From assembly GCA_916613615.1 (NCBI GenBank), contig OU744732.1, forward strand, positions 29,832,673 to 29,896,672: a stretch of DNA of 64,000 bases, read 5' to 3'. Positions 1-11,336 of the stretch are shown piece by piece. The first letter of the stretch is position 1. Each line of letters starts with the position of its first letter. The notes under the pieces are model-generated. The model saw nothing but the letters and a program-made list of their open reading frames with translations, was not told where the DNA came from and ran no database searches. The position numbers were made by a program, and so were the translations under genes. The stretch comes from Steromphala cineraria (Eukaryota > Mollusca > Gastropoda > Trochida > Trochidae).

Positions 1-168
1 TCATTTTGTGAAAGAAAATGGAATCGCATGGCTAAACATTACGTTGTATATTTGAATTATTAATGCTTTATTTAGTTTAAATACATTGTCTTTCAATTGA
101 AACCAATAATTTTCATTTTCCTGACATCACCTTATATTGCCCCTAAAAACGTGCTACTGCCCCTTTAA
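1..168 (-). mobile_element. TTAA-type MITE family i, copy 1 (cut by window edge)
   Basis: This is the reverse-oriented distal half of a ~360 bp non-autonomous DNA element found twelve times in the window. The family terminus AGGGGCAGTAGCACG is read here as its complement at 147-164, followed by TTAA at 165-168. Internal blocks shared with other copies include the segment matching GGTTCCAATTGAAAGACAATG and the CACCTTATATT block near the end. No coding capacity is seen. The rest of the element lies outside the window. Confidence 0.85.
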
Positions 169-517
169 AGAGGCAGTAGCCCGTTTTTCGATAATTTTAT
201 ATTTCAAATATTTCACTGATAATTGTAAGTTAATGCTAAATGTATTATATTGACAGTGTCAACAATCTCATTACACAGGCCAATCTTCCATAGTCAGAGT
301 ACAAAGTATGAAGATTCACATAAAATCCATTGGCGGCCATATTTTGTGAACACCTTTAATTCATTTTGTGTAAGAAAAATGAATCGCATGGCTAAACTTT
401 ATGTTATTTGTTTGAATTATTTTCCCAATTTAGTTTCAATACATAATCCTTCAACTGGAACCATTTATTTTCATTTTCCTGACATCACCTTATATTCCCC
501 CTAAACTGCCCCATTAA
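165..517 (-). mobile_element. TTAA-type MITE family i, copy 2
   Basis: A second reverse-oriented copy abuts copy 1 and shares its TTAA (165-168); its other TTAA is 514-517. The internal order matches the other copies: TGACAGTGTCA palindrome, CCAATC..CCATAGTC block, GGCGGCCAT block, TCGCATGGCTAAAC, CTTATATTCCCCC. The distal inverted terminus has lost several bases of ACGTGCT. An apparent 84-codon frame across it is the element itself, not a gene. Confidence 0.85.
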
Positions 518-3040
518 AACCGTTGAAGGAAATAAGAATCAACTGTTGCAAGTCTACTAAGTTAACATTTCCACTTTTAAAATTAAGTAAGCAAGATGAA
601 GTGGCTTTTATCACAAACATGTTCTTGTTGTTAAAGGTTCTCGAGAACATCCTTATCCTTTTTGTTTGTTCTTCTGTTTCTCTTCCATTAATTTTTCACT
701 TTATGGAAAACATTTTGACCTTTGTACTTTAACATATTCTATAATTCATACATTCTTGTTCATGTATATTCTCAATAAACGTATCTAAGCATATCATAAT
801 AAACGTTATTACATGAAAACAAAATTCAACAACATCAACAAGGCCAGTGTCTACGTGACAGCTGCCTGTTATGGACATGGCTATCATATATATATATACA
901 GCCACTGACCGCTGCCGGACAATCGATTCAACCTAAGTGACCTTGGAAACGGACACTGCCCTGTGACGTCACAGATAGCTGGCCACTGCCCGGAACCTGC
1001 CTGACATGCATGTTAGAGACGTTCACCCACAGAAGCCCGGTTCTGCAGCGGTCGTTCACCGAGTTACGGTCACGGTTTCCATGTACAAGTGTAGTATTCA
1101 TACATGTTCTTAACATTCTCTCATGCGTTAATGCTGCCTTCTAATAAAAGCATGTAATTAGTATGCTCTACTGGCATCATGTAAATTCAAATGAAAGCGT
1201 TTGCATTCTTTTGTTGATTGATTTAGTAACAAAAATATGTGTTTAGCTATAAAATATTTTTGTAGACTAGCAATCAGTCACTGAAGGTTAACTTTCAAAT
1301 GATTTTAAGTGCAAAGCGATAGGAATGAGCTTATCCGAAATTTTCAAAATTGACTTGTTTAAGGTTTGTTTCACCTTGATAAAATACATTTCTCAAACAT
1401 TTTGGGTATTTATTATTTCTTTATTCCTTCCATTATATGATAAAGTCTCGTTTTCCCTCATTGTTCTTAGGTTTTTTGGTATATTTTCCTGCTTGATCTG
1501 TATTGTCGGTTTTTTAAAAATCGATCTACATTTGACACAGACTTCTATTAACAAGTGGGAAGAAATTTGCCTTCAATGAACAGTTTTGTACCATATATAT
1601 AAATTTAATATTCAGAGTGTGTTAAACTTCCTCTTTAATAAAAGAAAGATTGATATATTGATAATCGAGGTTGAGGTTACTATGTCAATGAAACATGGTT
1701 ATTATCAGGATCTGACGTTAATTCGTATTGACGTTCACACATAAAATATTTACAATGTCAAACTGAAAAATGATTCATATACCAATAAATTTAATATCGT
1801 GAATGACACACATAAGAAAGGTTGATCAACGATAAATTGGAGCTTTTAAAATATTCAATTAAAAGACAACTTATTATTTGGCCTAGAAAAAAGTTTTGTT
1901 TCTGGTTTCCGTTCACGTCAGTTCCAAACCCCCGCATCAAGCCTTTTTCTCAAGATGTTGACAAGGAAAACATTTAAATTTAGTCTCGCGACCTTGAAAA
2001 ACCATTGAAATGCGGGCTCTAAAACTTTTACTTCTCTTCGTGAGTGCCTTCAAAGGCCATTGATAAAGTTGTTCCTATGTTTTATTATTTTTTCTAATTT
2101 TATTTCTGCATATTAAATAATTTTTAAAAATCCGCGTAATTTTAAAAAGACAAGAATTTTTTTTTTAAAGTAGCCCTAACTCATCACCAATCTTACGGGT
2201 TGACATTTTCATTTCTCACAAAACTCCCGCGGGATTGTAAGTGAGGCTGTTTACGGGTTATACTTATATTTATATACAAGGCCTTTGTAAACACATTCCG
2301 TACAGAGGAACAAGCCTTGACCTGTTTAGCTACTGTTGACCTGGATATTTGCGACAGTGCGCATGCGCAGCAAAGTACAGCTGATACGTACAGAGAAGTA
2401 CTTCAAGCACACAAGGTGTCCTTAATGGCTTTTATTCTATCGATCAATTGGTTGCACTGTGACGCACATTCTGATGTAGTCGGGGAATTTGCATCTGTTG
2501 TAATAAATTGTTTAGATTTCACTTGAAATGTAGAATGAAATGAGAGAAGATCGGTAAAAGAATCTACACCGAAACGTTGCTTTATCATAGTAAAGTGGAA
2601 AGTCGATAAAACTCATTGCCTTTTAATTAAAGAAATTTTAAAATATGTTTTGCAATAAGCACAAATGTCACATTTGAAAAGAGGAAAAATAAAACGATAA
2701 TATAACTGATCAATTGAGAATTTGATAATCGAGATACATAATTGTTTTTATGAAATATGAAATATCAAAGTTTTTTTCGTCAGATATAGGATATAGGATA
2801 AGAAATTATTGTTGATTGGTTACCGAAAAATTCTAATTAGAACAATATAACATTTAGTTCGTGTTACTTCAAATAGTCTTTTGAGTTTTATTAATTTACA
2901 CCAAGGATACCAAACGTGAGATACGTGTTATGTAAAACCTACAATATTAAAACAAGTTTCGTGGCAAACTAGGAGGAATTGTTTGTCTTGCAAGTAAAGG
3001 CTTTCAGAAGAATGGTTTTATTGTTTTATGAAAATCTATT
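518..3040. other. No gene recognised
   Basis: AT-rich non-coding sequence. 850-1110 is relatively GC-rich and holds one CRE-like TGACGTCA near 965, but no initiator, splice pattern or protein homology can be claimed. Short frames at 1325-1579 and 2317-2526 have low-complexity or unremarkable translations. A GAAACGTTG box near 2570 is discussed in the findings. Confidence 0.5.
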
Positions 3041-3044
3041 TTGT

Positions 3045-3455
3045 ATAATATTATAAACACAATCTACTCTGTATATCTTTATAGACATTATCTATTCTGT
3101 ATATTATTATAGACATTATCTATTCTGTATACTATTTTAGACATTATCTATTCTGTATATTAGTATAGACATGATTTATTCTGTATACTATTTTATACAT
3201 TATCTATTCTGTGTAATGTTATAGACATTATCTAGTCTGCATTATATTATATACTGGTACATAATCTATTCTGTATGATATTATAGGCATTATCTATTCT
3301 GAATGATATCATAGACATAAACTATTCTGTATAATGTTCTGTATAATGTTATAAACAGTATCTGTTCTGTATAATGTTATAGCCATTATCTAGTTTGCAT
3401 GATATTATAGACATAATCTGTTCTGTATGATATTATAGACATAATCTATTATGTA
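3045..3455. repeat. Degenerate 28-bp minisatellite
   Basis: About 14 imperfect units of the form AGACATTATCTATTCTGTAT plus a variable ATANTATTAT tail. AGACATTA recurs at 3083, 3111 and 3139, giving a 28-bp period. Later units carry substitutions and small indels, for example a doubled GTTCTGTATAAT near 3330. No open frame runs through it. Confidence 0.85.
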
Positions 3456-4184
3456 AGTGTCACCCTCGACGTACATGCATGTTACTCTCATGTCACACAA
3501 GTGATGCGAGTCGATGTTTCGACACATTTCTCTAAGTCCCTGTCATAAAGTAGCAGAAAAAATTTCTGTTTTGAAACCTGCCTTTGCATTAAGAGTAGTG
3601 ATTTGTCAACAACAGCAAAGTTCATATCAGACTAAAAAATGTCCCTTAAATGAAAACCTCACCAATAGATCTACAATCTAAAAAATAAAAAGGAAACTTT
3701 AAAAAACTTTTTTAACATTAACTACTCTTCGAGCCTCGTAAAATACATCTTTATAAATCAATATTGCAAGGGGGATAAGCTAAGAAGGATTTCGAAACGT
3801 TTCTAAATGCAAGAAAATACATTTTGTAAATGGCAGTTATAAATAAACGTATGTTCATTAAGCTTCGCAAATCCCAATATAATTAATCAAGCTGTATAAG
3901 TTGTTTGTTAGTTATAGAGGAAGTTTATACTAATTAGTACGAATCCGCCTCAATACACAATTTAACTGACTAAAGGAGTTCACTCTAAAATGGCTACCAG
4001 TAGTTTTTTCTTGATCCTGTTATTTCGCATACACATACATATAATCAGGTGTGTTATGAAATTCTTATCCCTTGACGATAATGTATTTGGCATAAATTGA
4101 ATATTTATGTTAAATTCAGGAATAAATTTTACAGAACAAAAACTTGCCCATTGAGGGTCTACGTTCTCAGACTACGCTCAATGG
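3456..4184. other. No gene recognised
   Basis: AT-rich spacer between the minisatellite and the Harbinger element. No repeat, RNA gene or coding frame could be supported by eye. Confidence 0.5.
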
Positions 4185-4798
4185 TAATGCCCCCCGTCCA
4201 CCGAGCCGCGACTCATATGCGACAGTACGCGACCTTCGCGATCAAGTTGGTCGCAGCGGTCGTACCCATTTAGGCGACCAATTTTTTACATTTTTGTTTT
4301 TGCGGTTCCACTAAGCTGGCTATACGATCGCATTACGACCAAATTCTGGTCACGTGTGACATGTCATGGCGAGCACGTTGAGATAGAGGTGAGACTGATA
4401 TTATTAGTCTCATTAATCCCAAATCTGTCTCCACAGGGTCGTACTTAGGTACGACCGAATTTGCGATTTTCTATGCGAGTGGCTACGATCATGCTGAGAC
4501 CACCGCGACAGCTTCTGCAATTGCCGTGCGATCAAATTGCGACCGACTTGAGAGGTCAGCGACACTTTGTTCGAGCAATTGAGACTAGTGCGACGGTTTA
4601 TGAAATCCTTTGCGACCACGTCACGAGTTGCGAGTGTTGTGCGATCCAAGTACGATCATTGCGACATTTTAAACGACTACATTGAGATATATGCGACCTC
4701 ATCATAACTTTTTGCAAGACTGGTCGGGTCCAAAGTATAAATATAACTGCGAGCGGCTGATACCATGTCATTCTGAATCTGACTAGCATGCAGAGAAG

Positions 4799-5234
4799 AT
4801 GGAAAATGAAATGGCCCTGATTGTTGCTTTGCTTCCTGGAACTGCAGTATATAGGCGATTGCACCTTGGCTATTATGAGACACTGTCAAGGAAGAAGGAG
4901 AAGGCGTCGACGGCATGCAGTGTGGGTACGAGAGTGGCTAAGTCCTTTGGAGAGACAAGAACACTGTCAGTATTATCATCTCGTCCAAAAGTTGAAGCAA
5001 GAAGTTCAAAATTGTTAAGGAACTACATGAGGATGCATTGTATTAGGTTCATGGCGAAAAAACATCTCTCTAGATGAACACCCGACTCCTCCGTGTTCCT
5101 CAAAGTGTGATCATAAAGCAGCCAAAGATCAGAGACAGTACCTCAAGGACTACTTCAATGACAATGTTAGAGGGACTGTGCCGTGGCGGGACAGGATGGT
5201 GACCCTCAGACGGACATCAGCACAGGAAGACTAA
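4799..5234 (+). pseudogene. PIF/Harbinger transposase, internally deleted and frameshifted
   Basis: Harbinger transposases are DDE-type nucleases that cut the element termini in the nucleus. The preserved start is an ATG followed by ENEMALIVALL. After a frame change it reads an arginine-rich stretch and HAVWVREWL, QYYHLVQKLKQEV, then after another frame change NYMRM. This is the family's N-terminal pattern (RRRRR-W-VR-W, L-EL, F-N-LRM). Sequence from 5115 gives DYFNDNVRGTVPWRDRMV before TAA at 5232, matching the usual C-terminal 'YF...GAVPWQ' ending. An intact protein is about 350-420 residues; here roughly 75 N-terminal residues run almost directly into about 39 C-terminal ones, so the DDE core is missing. 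At least two frameshifts plus a large deletion are visible. It lies centrally in the 2.4-kb TIR element. The family call rests on remembered patterns, not an alignment. Confidence 0.72.
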
Positions 5235-6030
5235 GATATGTCATGAACATTGGTGTGATAAACACATCGTCCCATTAATGACTAATAAATGGCTGTCTAT
5301 GGGATATATATCTTTGCCCTGGTTAATGCGTACATTGATATATACTGAAATTTATTGTGGGCGTGTTTGTCATTTATTGTAAAACTGAGTGAGTCTTGGT
5401 GAATAATGTGACTGTAGTAGTCGTCTTTCAGTTTAATGATGCAATCGCTTTCTAAATTGAACTGCGAAATTGACAAGAATAAGTATGTAATCTCTGTTGC
5501 ATATCATTTTCAGTAGTAGTACAAAGTCAAATATGATGGAAGACAACTTCTTTATTAGTTTGATACAAACAACTAAAGAAGTTATCACCCATATTTTATG
5601 TTTATTTTATAATACTACTAAAACTGATATTAGATTTGCCAGTACTCGTATTGGTTACGACAAGCAAAGATTAAGTCAGCCAATAACGTCTTTAATTTTG
5701 AATAGATGTAGAGTTCTTAGTAAAACTATTGTACCTTTTCGATCGAGTCCTGAGTCATTTGCCGGGTTACACACAAACAATAATTCAGCAAATCTCTTAA
5801 AAGCCTGATATTACAGTGAAGCGTATCAATTTCATAGAACATTAAAGGGAGAGTTCTTCCAGGGTAAGGTAAAAAAAAACCAATGCACTTCTATAATAGA
5901 ATGAATAAACAAGAATGTCTTTTCTATCTTTGATATAACTATCCTTTTTATGTAAGAAGATCCTTGAAAATCTATTCGTCCGTGTCATAATCACAGCACT
6001 CGTGTTTGCAGCTAGGCGATTCTTCTGCGA
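5235..6030. other. Interior of the Harbinger element, no second ORF proven
   Basis: Active Harbinger elements often carry a second gene for a Myb/SANT-like DNA-binding protein. A 103-codon open frame (5497-5808, +) lies here, but its translation shows no Myb/SANT signature I recognise, and the opposite strand is interrupted. It may be the decayed second gene or filler. Confidence 0.35.
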
Positions 6031-6963
6031 CTGCTAAAAAACTGCTACATGTTGGTTTTTATAGAGCTGGCGTCGCTCGTGGTGCGCTCGCAGATGTGCT
6101 CGCAATTGGTCACTCATAAGCGCGGGAACGCTCGTTATTGGTCGCATCAAAAGACGGATCGAAATTCGTAGTTGCCTTGTGATCTCACTGGGTCTTGGTG
6201 GGATCGCACTGGGGTCTTGGCGTGCTCGCGACTGATTGCACTATTTGGTCGCCAGTGAAGCAAAGGTGCGATCCTACTGCGATTCAACACGATCACGTTG
6301 CGAGTTTATGCGACTGACATACGACCCTACCAAGTCCTTAGTGAGACCTATGCGACCTCATTGCGACCGAATTTGCGAGTTAGTCATTAGTCGCATCGAT
6401 CGCAGAAGATGTGCGATTTTTGAAAACAGACAATCGAACTCGCAAACCCCTCTGCGACAATATGCGATCCATGGCGAGGGAGGAAGATCATTTGTGCGAG
6501 TATTGAGATCTTTCCAAGATTTCAGTGCGATGTCAGTGGGAGTGAGTGAGAGTGTACACGACCGGGAGACAAAAATCGGTCGCAGTGACGTCGCAAGCTC
6601 GGTGGAATGGGGGTATAAGCATTTAAATGATGTGTACGTGTCGATGAGCATGACAATACGTGCACCTACGTAACCTACGTCAAGAACCAGTGACCAATGA
6701 ACTCGTGTCATGACTAAGTTACAAAACAATGTAACTTGACCCTTACGAATTTATAAGGATACATCCTGAAAGATATATTTTGCATTATTTACATAAGGGT
6801 ATACGATGAGTTTATTCACAATGAGGAAGTTGTTATACAGAAATCGTGCTTATATAAAGATCTCAATGACACGAAGTTATGTAATGCATATGACAATGAA
6901 TTTGTTAGTTTTATTGAACTTTCTGCCTTTTGGATGTTTAATTATATTCTTATACATCAACCT

Positions 6964-7324
6964 TTAAAGGGGCAGTAGCACGTTTTTAGGGGGAATATAA
7001 GGATGTCAGGAAAATGAAAATTAATATTCCAATTGAAAGACAATGTATTTAAACTAAATGGATCAGTAATAATTCAAATATATAACATAAAGTTTAGTCA
7101 CGCAGTTCCCTTTTCTTACACAAAATGAATTAAAGGTGTTCACACAAAATGGCCGCCAAGGGATTTTATGTTAATCTTCATATTTTGCCCTCTGACTGTA
7201 GATGATTGGCTTGTGAAATGATATTTTTGACACTGTCAAAATAATACATTTAGCATTAACTTGCAATTATCAGTGAAAAATTTAAAATATAAAATTATCA
7301 AAAAAAGTGCTACTGCCCCTTTAA
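6964..7324 (+). mobile_element. TTAA-type MITE family i, copy 3
   Basis: A complete copy (361 bp including both TTAA). Left end TTAA|AGGGGCAGTAGCACG, right end AGTGCTACTGCCCCT|TTAA. Internal landmarks in order: GGGGGAATATAAGG, CCAATTGAAAGACAATG, ACAAAATGGCCGCCAAG, ATGATTGGCTTGTG, and the palindrome TTTTGACACTGTCAAAA at 7225-7241. There is no ORF, so it must be mobilised in trans. Confidence 0.9.
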
Positions 7325-7675
7325 TAAAGACATTAAACTGTTGCCATTTTAATTGATGCGAAGCACTCTTTTGCAAAAAAATGTAAATATGTAATGATAT
7401 ATAAACTATAATATATAAAATGTCCTATATTTCATGTCAAACCTACAACGAAATGGCTTAATGTATATTCAAATTGCAAGCATATGAATGACCTAGAAAG
7501 AGAATCTGCAAATGTCATGAATGACGATAAATGAAAGAAATCGAAATCAAGTGACAGCTGTTTCACAGTTTACCAAGGACGTACGTTCAAACATTTAAAT
7601 GAAGCGGCAGGTGCACGACACATCAGGACTGTTTGTGCCATGAACTGATGTACTCGCTGAAGTCCAAATCTACAA
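7325..7675. other. No gene recognised
   Basis: AT-rich spacer with no supported features. Confidence 0.45.
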
Positions 7676-7949
7676 GCTTTGATTTTAATTAGGACACAGA
7701 TAATAAAACAAGGGTATCAATAAAGAAACGACAGATTGCAATGTAGTCTGTTATCCAGACCCTAAAGCAAACAAAATTAAGGAGTCTTGAGTCTAGACAA
7801 TGTCCAAATATCCCAGCTTTGATTTTAATTAGGATACAAATAGTAAAACAGGGGTTTCAATAAAGAAACGACAGGTTACAATGTAGTCTGTTATCCAGAC
7901 CCTAAAAGCAAAAACATAAAGGAGCCTTGTTGAGTCTAGACAATGTTGC
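7676..7949. repeat. Direct duplication, period ~140 bp
   Basis: Two copies of a block with GCTTTGATTTTAATTAGGA, ATCAATAAAGAAACGACAG, TGTAGTCTGTTATCCAGACC and GAGTCTAGACAATG, at 7676-7806 and 7817-7949. A weaker relative with CAGCCAGACCCTAAAA lies near 9010-9030. The copies differ by scattered substitutions. No coding frame is conserved. Confidence 0.75.
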
Positions 7950-8378
7950 CAAGTCTAGATGAATCAGGCGTGAAATTACGATTTTTTTCCGCTTTTCTTT
8001 TTTATTTATATATCAAATATTGAATAGTACAATTTTAGTGAAAAAATAGGAACTATATTTCAGGAACTATATTTTGGTCTAGGTACAATGTTACTGCTTT
8101 GAATTACCACACATTAGTAATATGATTGCTAACAGCCATATCGACTTAGAAACAATTCCAACAACTACATACATTATATTTATTGACAATTTAATTTAAG
8201 ATTTATTTTATTAGTGTATTAACAAAAGGGGACAAATCACAAAGACATGATTTTCCTTAACATATACTTACAAAGAGCAATAGAACTTACCACGACTTTT
8301 AAAAAGAAAACATTCAAGATATTATCGTTTCAGAGACAAATCTAGTCCACGGTCTCTTATAATCTTATTTAAGTACAT

Positions 8379-8741
8379 TTAAAGGGGCAGTAGCACGTTT
8401 TTTTGGGAATATAAGGTGATGTCAGGAAAATTAAAATTAATGGTTCCAATTGAAAGACAATGTATTCAAACTAAATGGAGCAGTAATATTTCAAATATAT
8501 AACGTAAAGTATAGCCATGCGATTCCTTTTTCTTACACAAAATGAATTAAAGGTGTTCACAAAAAATGGCCGCCAATGGATTTTATATGAATCTTCATAC
8601 TTTGTCCTCTGACTATGGATGATTGGCTTGTGTAATGAGATTTTTGACACTGTCAAAATAATACATTTAACATTAACTTACAATTATCAGTGAAAATTTT
8701 AAAATATAAATTTATCAAAAAACGTGCTACTGCCCCTTTAA
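8379..8741 (+). mobile_element. TTAA-type MITE family i, copy 4
   Basis: A complete copy, 363 bp with both TTAA (8379-8382 and 8738-8741) and good inverted termini. It carries the AAAATGGCCGCCAATGG block and the TTTTTGACACTGTCAAAA palindrome. A 61-codon reverse frame inside it is not a gene. Confidence 0.92.
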
Positions 8742-9290
8742 GGACGTTCTTATCTGAGAATGACCTGTTAGTTCCGGTTTAAAACATTTTCGGATTCAAT
8801 GTGAAGGAGTACTATCAAGAGTGTATTTGATAATATTTTTTCCTAAACACAACCTCTTAGAGCAAGTCTAGATCTTCAATGAACCAGCCGTTTGTCAAAG
8901 GCTCCTTTTCTGTTTTAAATAAAAAATCGATTTATAGAAATATTATTTCAGAGACTGAATATAAGTTTATGTGACGGGGAAGAGATGCGATCTGTGTGGA
9001 AATCTTATTCTGTCAGCCAGACCCTAAAATAAAATGAAAGCCAAAGCAAGTCTATAATAAGGCTTGAGAGCTCAATTTTGAAAATAAAGAAATCTCTTTC
9101 TCCTTTTCATTATATTTATCATTTTTTCAAATTTTAGATTTATTGAGGGGGGGAAAAATCACAGTCTGATTGTTAGACTTTTGAAATCTTCACGATAAGA
9201 CGCATTGTTTTTTCCCTAACTCTATGTACATGTATATATTTAAACGATATAATTGTGTTGGCATTCATTGAAGTCATTTGAAAATTTTTG

Positions 9291-9509
9291 GATAATATTA
9301 TTGATTAAGACAGAGTAACTAAATTTAAAATGAAATGAGTGGATTTCAGAAACACTATTTTTTCATTTTAAAAATGTTGTTCCCTTCTTCAATCGAATTG
9401 ATAATATTATTGATTAAAACTGAGTAACTAAATTTAAAATGAAATGAGTGGATTTCAGAAACTCTATTTTTTCATGTTTAAAAATGTTGTTCCCTTCTTC
9501 AATCTAATT
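9291..9509. repeat. Tandem duplication, 109-bp period (two copies)
   Basis: GATAATATTATTGATTAA starts at 9291 and again at 9400. The copies continue in parallel through GAGTAACTAAATTTAAAATG, GAGTGGATTTCAGAAAC and GTTGTTCCCTTCTTCAATC with few differences, so the duplication is recent. Confidence 0.88.
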
Positions 9510-10093
9510 AAGAAATGCAAGAACATTCTCTTCCAAAATATCTGCCCACAAAGCCTTCTTTACGAATTGAAACCTTCCAGTTTGCTTCCATGACCCGGTT
9601 ACCAAATTAAACCACCAAGAATGGTGTTCACCGAAATAGGTGTTGGTATTTTTAGTTTTCAATAACCATTTGTGCCGGTTTCCATTAGCAAGCAAGAGGA
9701 ACACAAAGAACCAAAATCGCCTCAATGCCTTATAAAGAACATGCTAGGCAAGGCATTTGGAATGTAAGAACCTTTGTTGCGAATGCCTTGCCATATATAA
9801 AAGTGACCGATTTGTCCTAAGATCAAACACAGATGAAGAGCACAGAGTCCTTTCGACCTTTGACCTGATAATTGCCAGATGGGCCATGGATTCCAGGTTT
9901 GAGAGGGCGGCTCGTTAGATCTCCCTATCCAGGTCAGCGACCTAGTTCCATATGATTATATATGTGGTTCAATATCAACTGCTTTTAATGGGGCAGTTGG
10001 GGGAGGCTCTACACGTGGGGGTTGTTAGTTCGCAAACTTAACATTCGTCATTGGTTATATAGTGACTTGAGAGTTAAAAGGCATATGCATATG

Positions 10094-10471
10094 CAGTGTT
10101 TGAAATAAGCATCCAAAAACTGATGACAGTCTCGGAGTTGGGCCCACAGTTTTTCCTATCTGCGGGTCCTTATTGACAAATTCTCGGAGTTGGGCCCACA
10201 TATTCATTTTCAGTACTGATTTGACATATTCTAAAATAATAATATTCTTGGTATCAGCATGTTATAATAACACAACACTGTTATCAGTTTAGAGTGATAG
10301 TTTTAAGGATTTGGTAAGGAAAAATGTCTTACAGTAAGTATTGTAAGAAAGGAACAGTATCATATAAAAATAAATGTGATCCTGTAAGTTCTTGAAGATA
10401 TTGAAAAGTGTTGGCCCTTGTGATGAACTGTCTGTGTTGGGCTTACGGGCCTATGTTTATTTCAAACACTG
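10094..10471. mobile_element. hAT-like MITE (378 bp)
   Basis: The terminal inverted repeats are CAGTGTTTGAAATAA on the left and TTATTTCAAACACTG on the right. The 8 bp outside each end are TGCATATG (10086-10093) and GGCATATG (10472-10479), a 7-of-8 direct match. An 8-bp target duplication and CA(G) ends are typical of hAT elements. The interior has a doubled CTCGGAGTTGGGCCCACA (near 10133 and 10183) and a GGGCTTACGGGCC near the right end. There is no coding capacity. Confidence 0.75.
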
Positions 10472-10972
10472 GGCATATGTACACAAAGGATAAACCTCTG
10501 ATATATATGTAACATATAGAGAACATGTCCAGCATAATTTAAAACTTGGGATTGGGATAGCGATGAAAGTTTTGTTACATCAGAGATAACTAGTCGACAC
10601 AACTTACTCTATTCTATGTACAATGAGCGTCTGTACTTATTCAGTTATTATGTATAAAAGTTAATAGATAATTAATTGCATTGATTCCCTGTCATATTGT
10701 TGCAGTTTCATGTTGCAACTCGTTGAATCAATGCCTGAACATCCTTAAATAAGAAGAAAGTAAATTTGCAATAACCAAACACGAGATACATGCATCTTTA
10801 GTCAATATCAAATGTACATCTAAAGGTAACTTCAAATGTCTACCGGTGCTCCTTTTCTCTAACACTTTGTTTCTTGCAAGATGTTTCTGTGGATCCGTCT
10901 TAATCTTCTCCCTCCATCTCCTACATTGTCTCTCTTGCAATGACCTGCCTTTGTTAGTATCGTTGTGTCATG

Positions 10973-11336
10973 TTAAAGGGGCAGTAGCACGTTTTTAGGG
11001 GGAATATAAGGTGATGTCAAGAAAATGGAAATTAATGGTTCCAATTGAAAGACAATGTATTTAAACTAAATGGAGCAGTAAAATTTCAAATATATAATGT
11101 AAAGTTTAGCCATGCGGTTCCTTTTTCTTACACAGAATGAATTAAAGGTGTTCACATAAAATGGCCGCCAATGGGTTTTATATGAATCTTCATACTTTGT
11201 CCGCTGACTATGGATGATTGGCTTGTCTAATGAGATTTTTGACACTGTCAAAATAATACATTTAACATTAACATTCAATTTACAGTGAAATATTTAAAGT
11301 ATGAAATTGTCAAAAAACGTGCTACTGCCCCTTTAA
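10973..11336 (+). mobile_element. TTAA-type MITE family i, copy 5
   Basis: A complete 364-bp copy with TTAA at 10973-10976 and 11333-11336 and near-identical inverted termini. Internal blocks match copies 3 and 4. It is among the best-preserved copies and could anchor a consensus. Confidence 0.92.

Larger units (their letters stand above)
4188..6615 (+). mobile_element. Defective PIF/Harbinger DNA transposon (2.4 kb)
   Basis: The termini are inverted repeats: the left end reads TGCCCCCCGTCCACCGAG, and the complement of the right end reads TACCCCCATTCCACCGAG. Both are flanked by a direct TAA (4185-4187 and 6616-6618), the 3-bp target duplication typical of PIF/Harbinger. The outer ~500 bp on each side (4188-4700 and about 6030-6615) are packed with GCGAC, GCGAT and GTCGC pentamers, often as TGCGAC, on a background otherwise poor in CpG. 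These are candidate transposase-binding subterminal repeats. Between them lies a transposase pseudogene lacking most of its catalytic domain. Apparent frames of 74-145 codons inside the subterminal regions are read-throughs of the repeats. The element should be immobile without an intact relative. Confidence 0.8.

Noticed and set aside
4413..4916. Overlapping 74-88 codon frames on both strands before the transposase
   Set aside because: They lie in the left subterminal GCGAC repeats and in shadow frames of the transposase relic.
6236..6729. 145-codon plus and 123-codon minus frames
   Set aside because: They overlap on opposite strands and run through and past the right subterminal repeats of the Harbinger element; CpG-rich repeats lack stops by composition.
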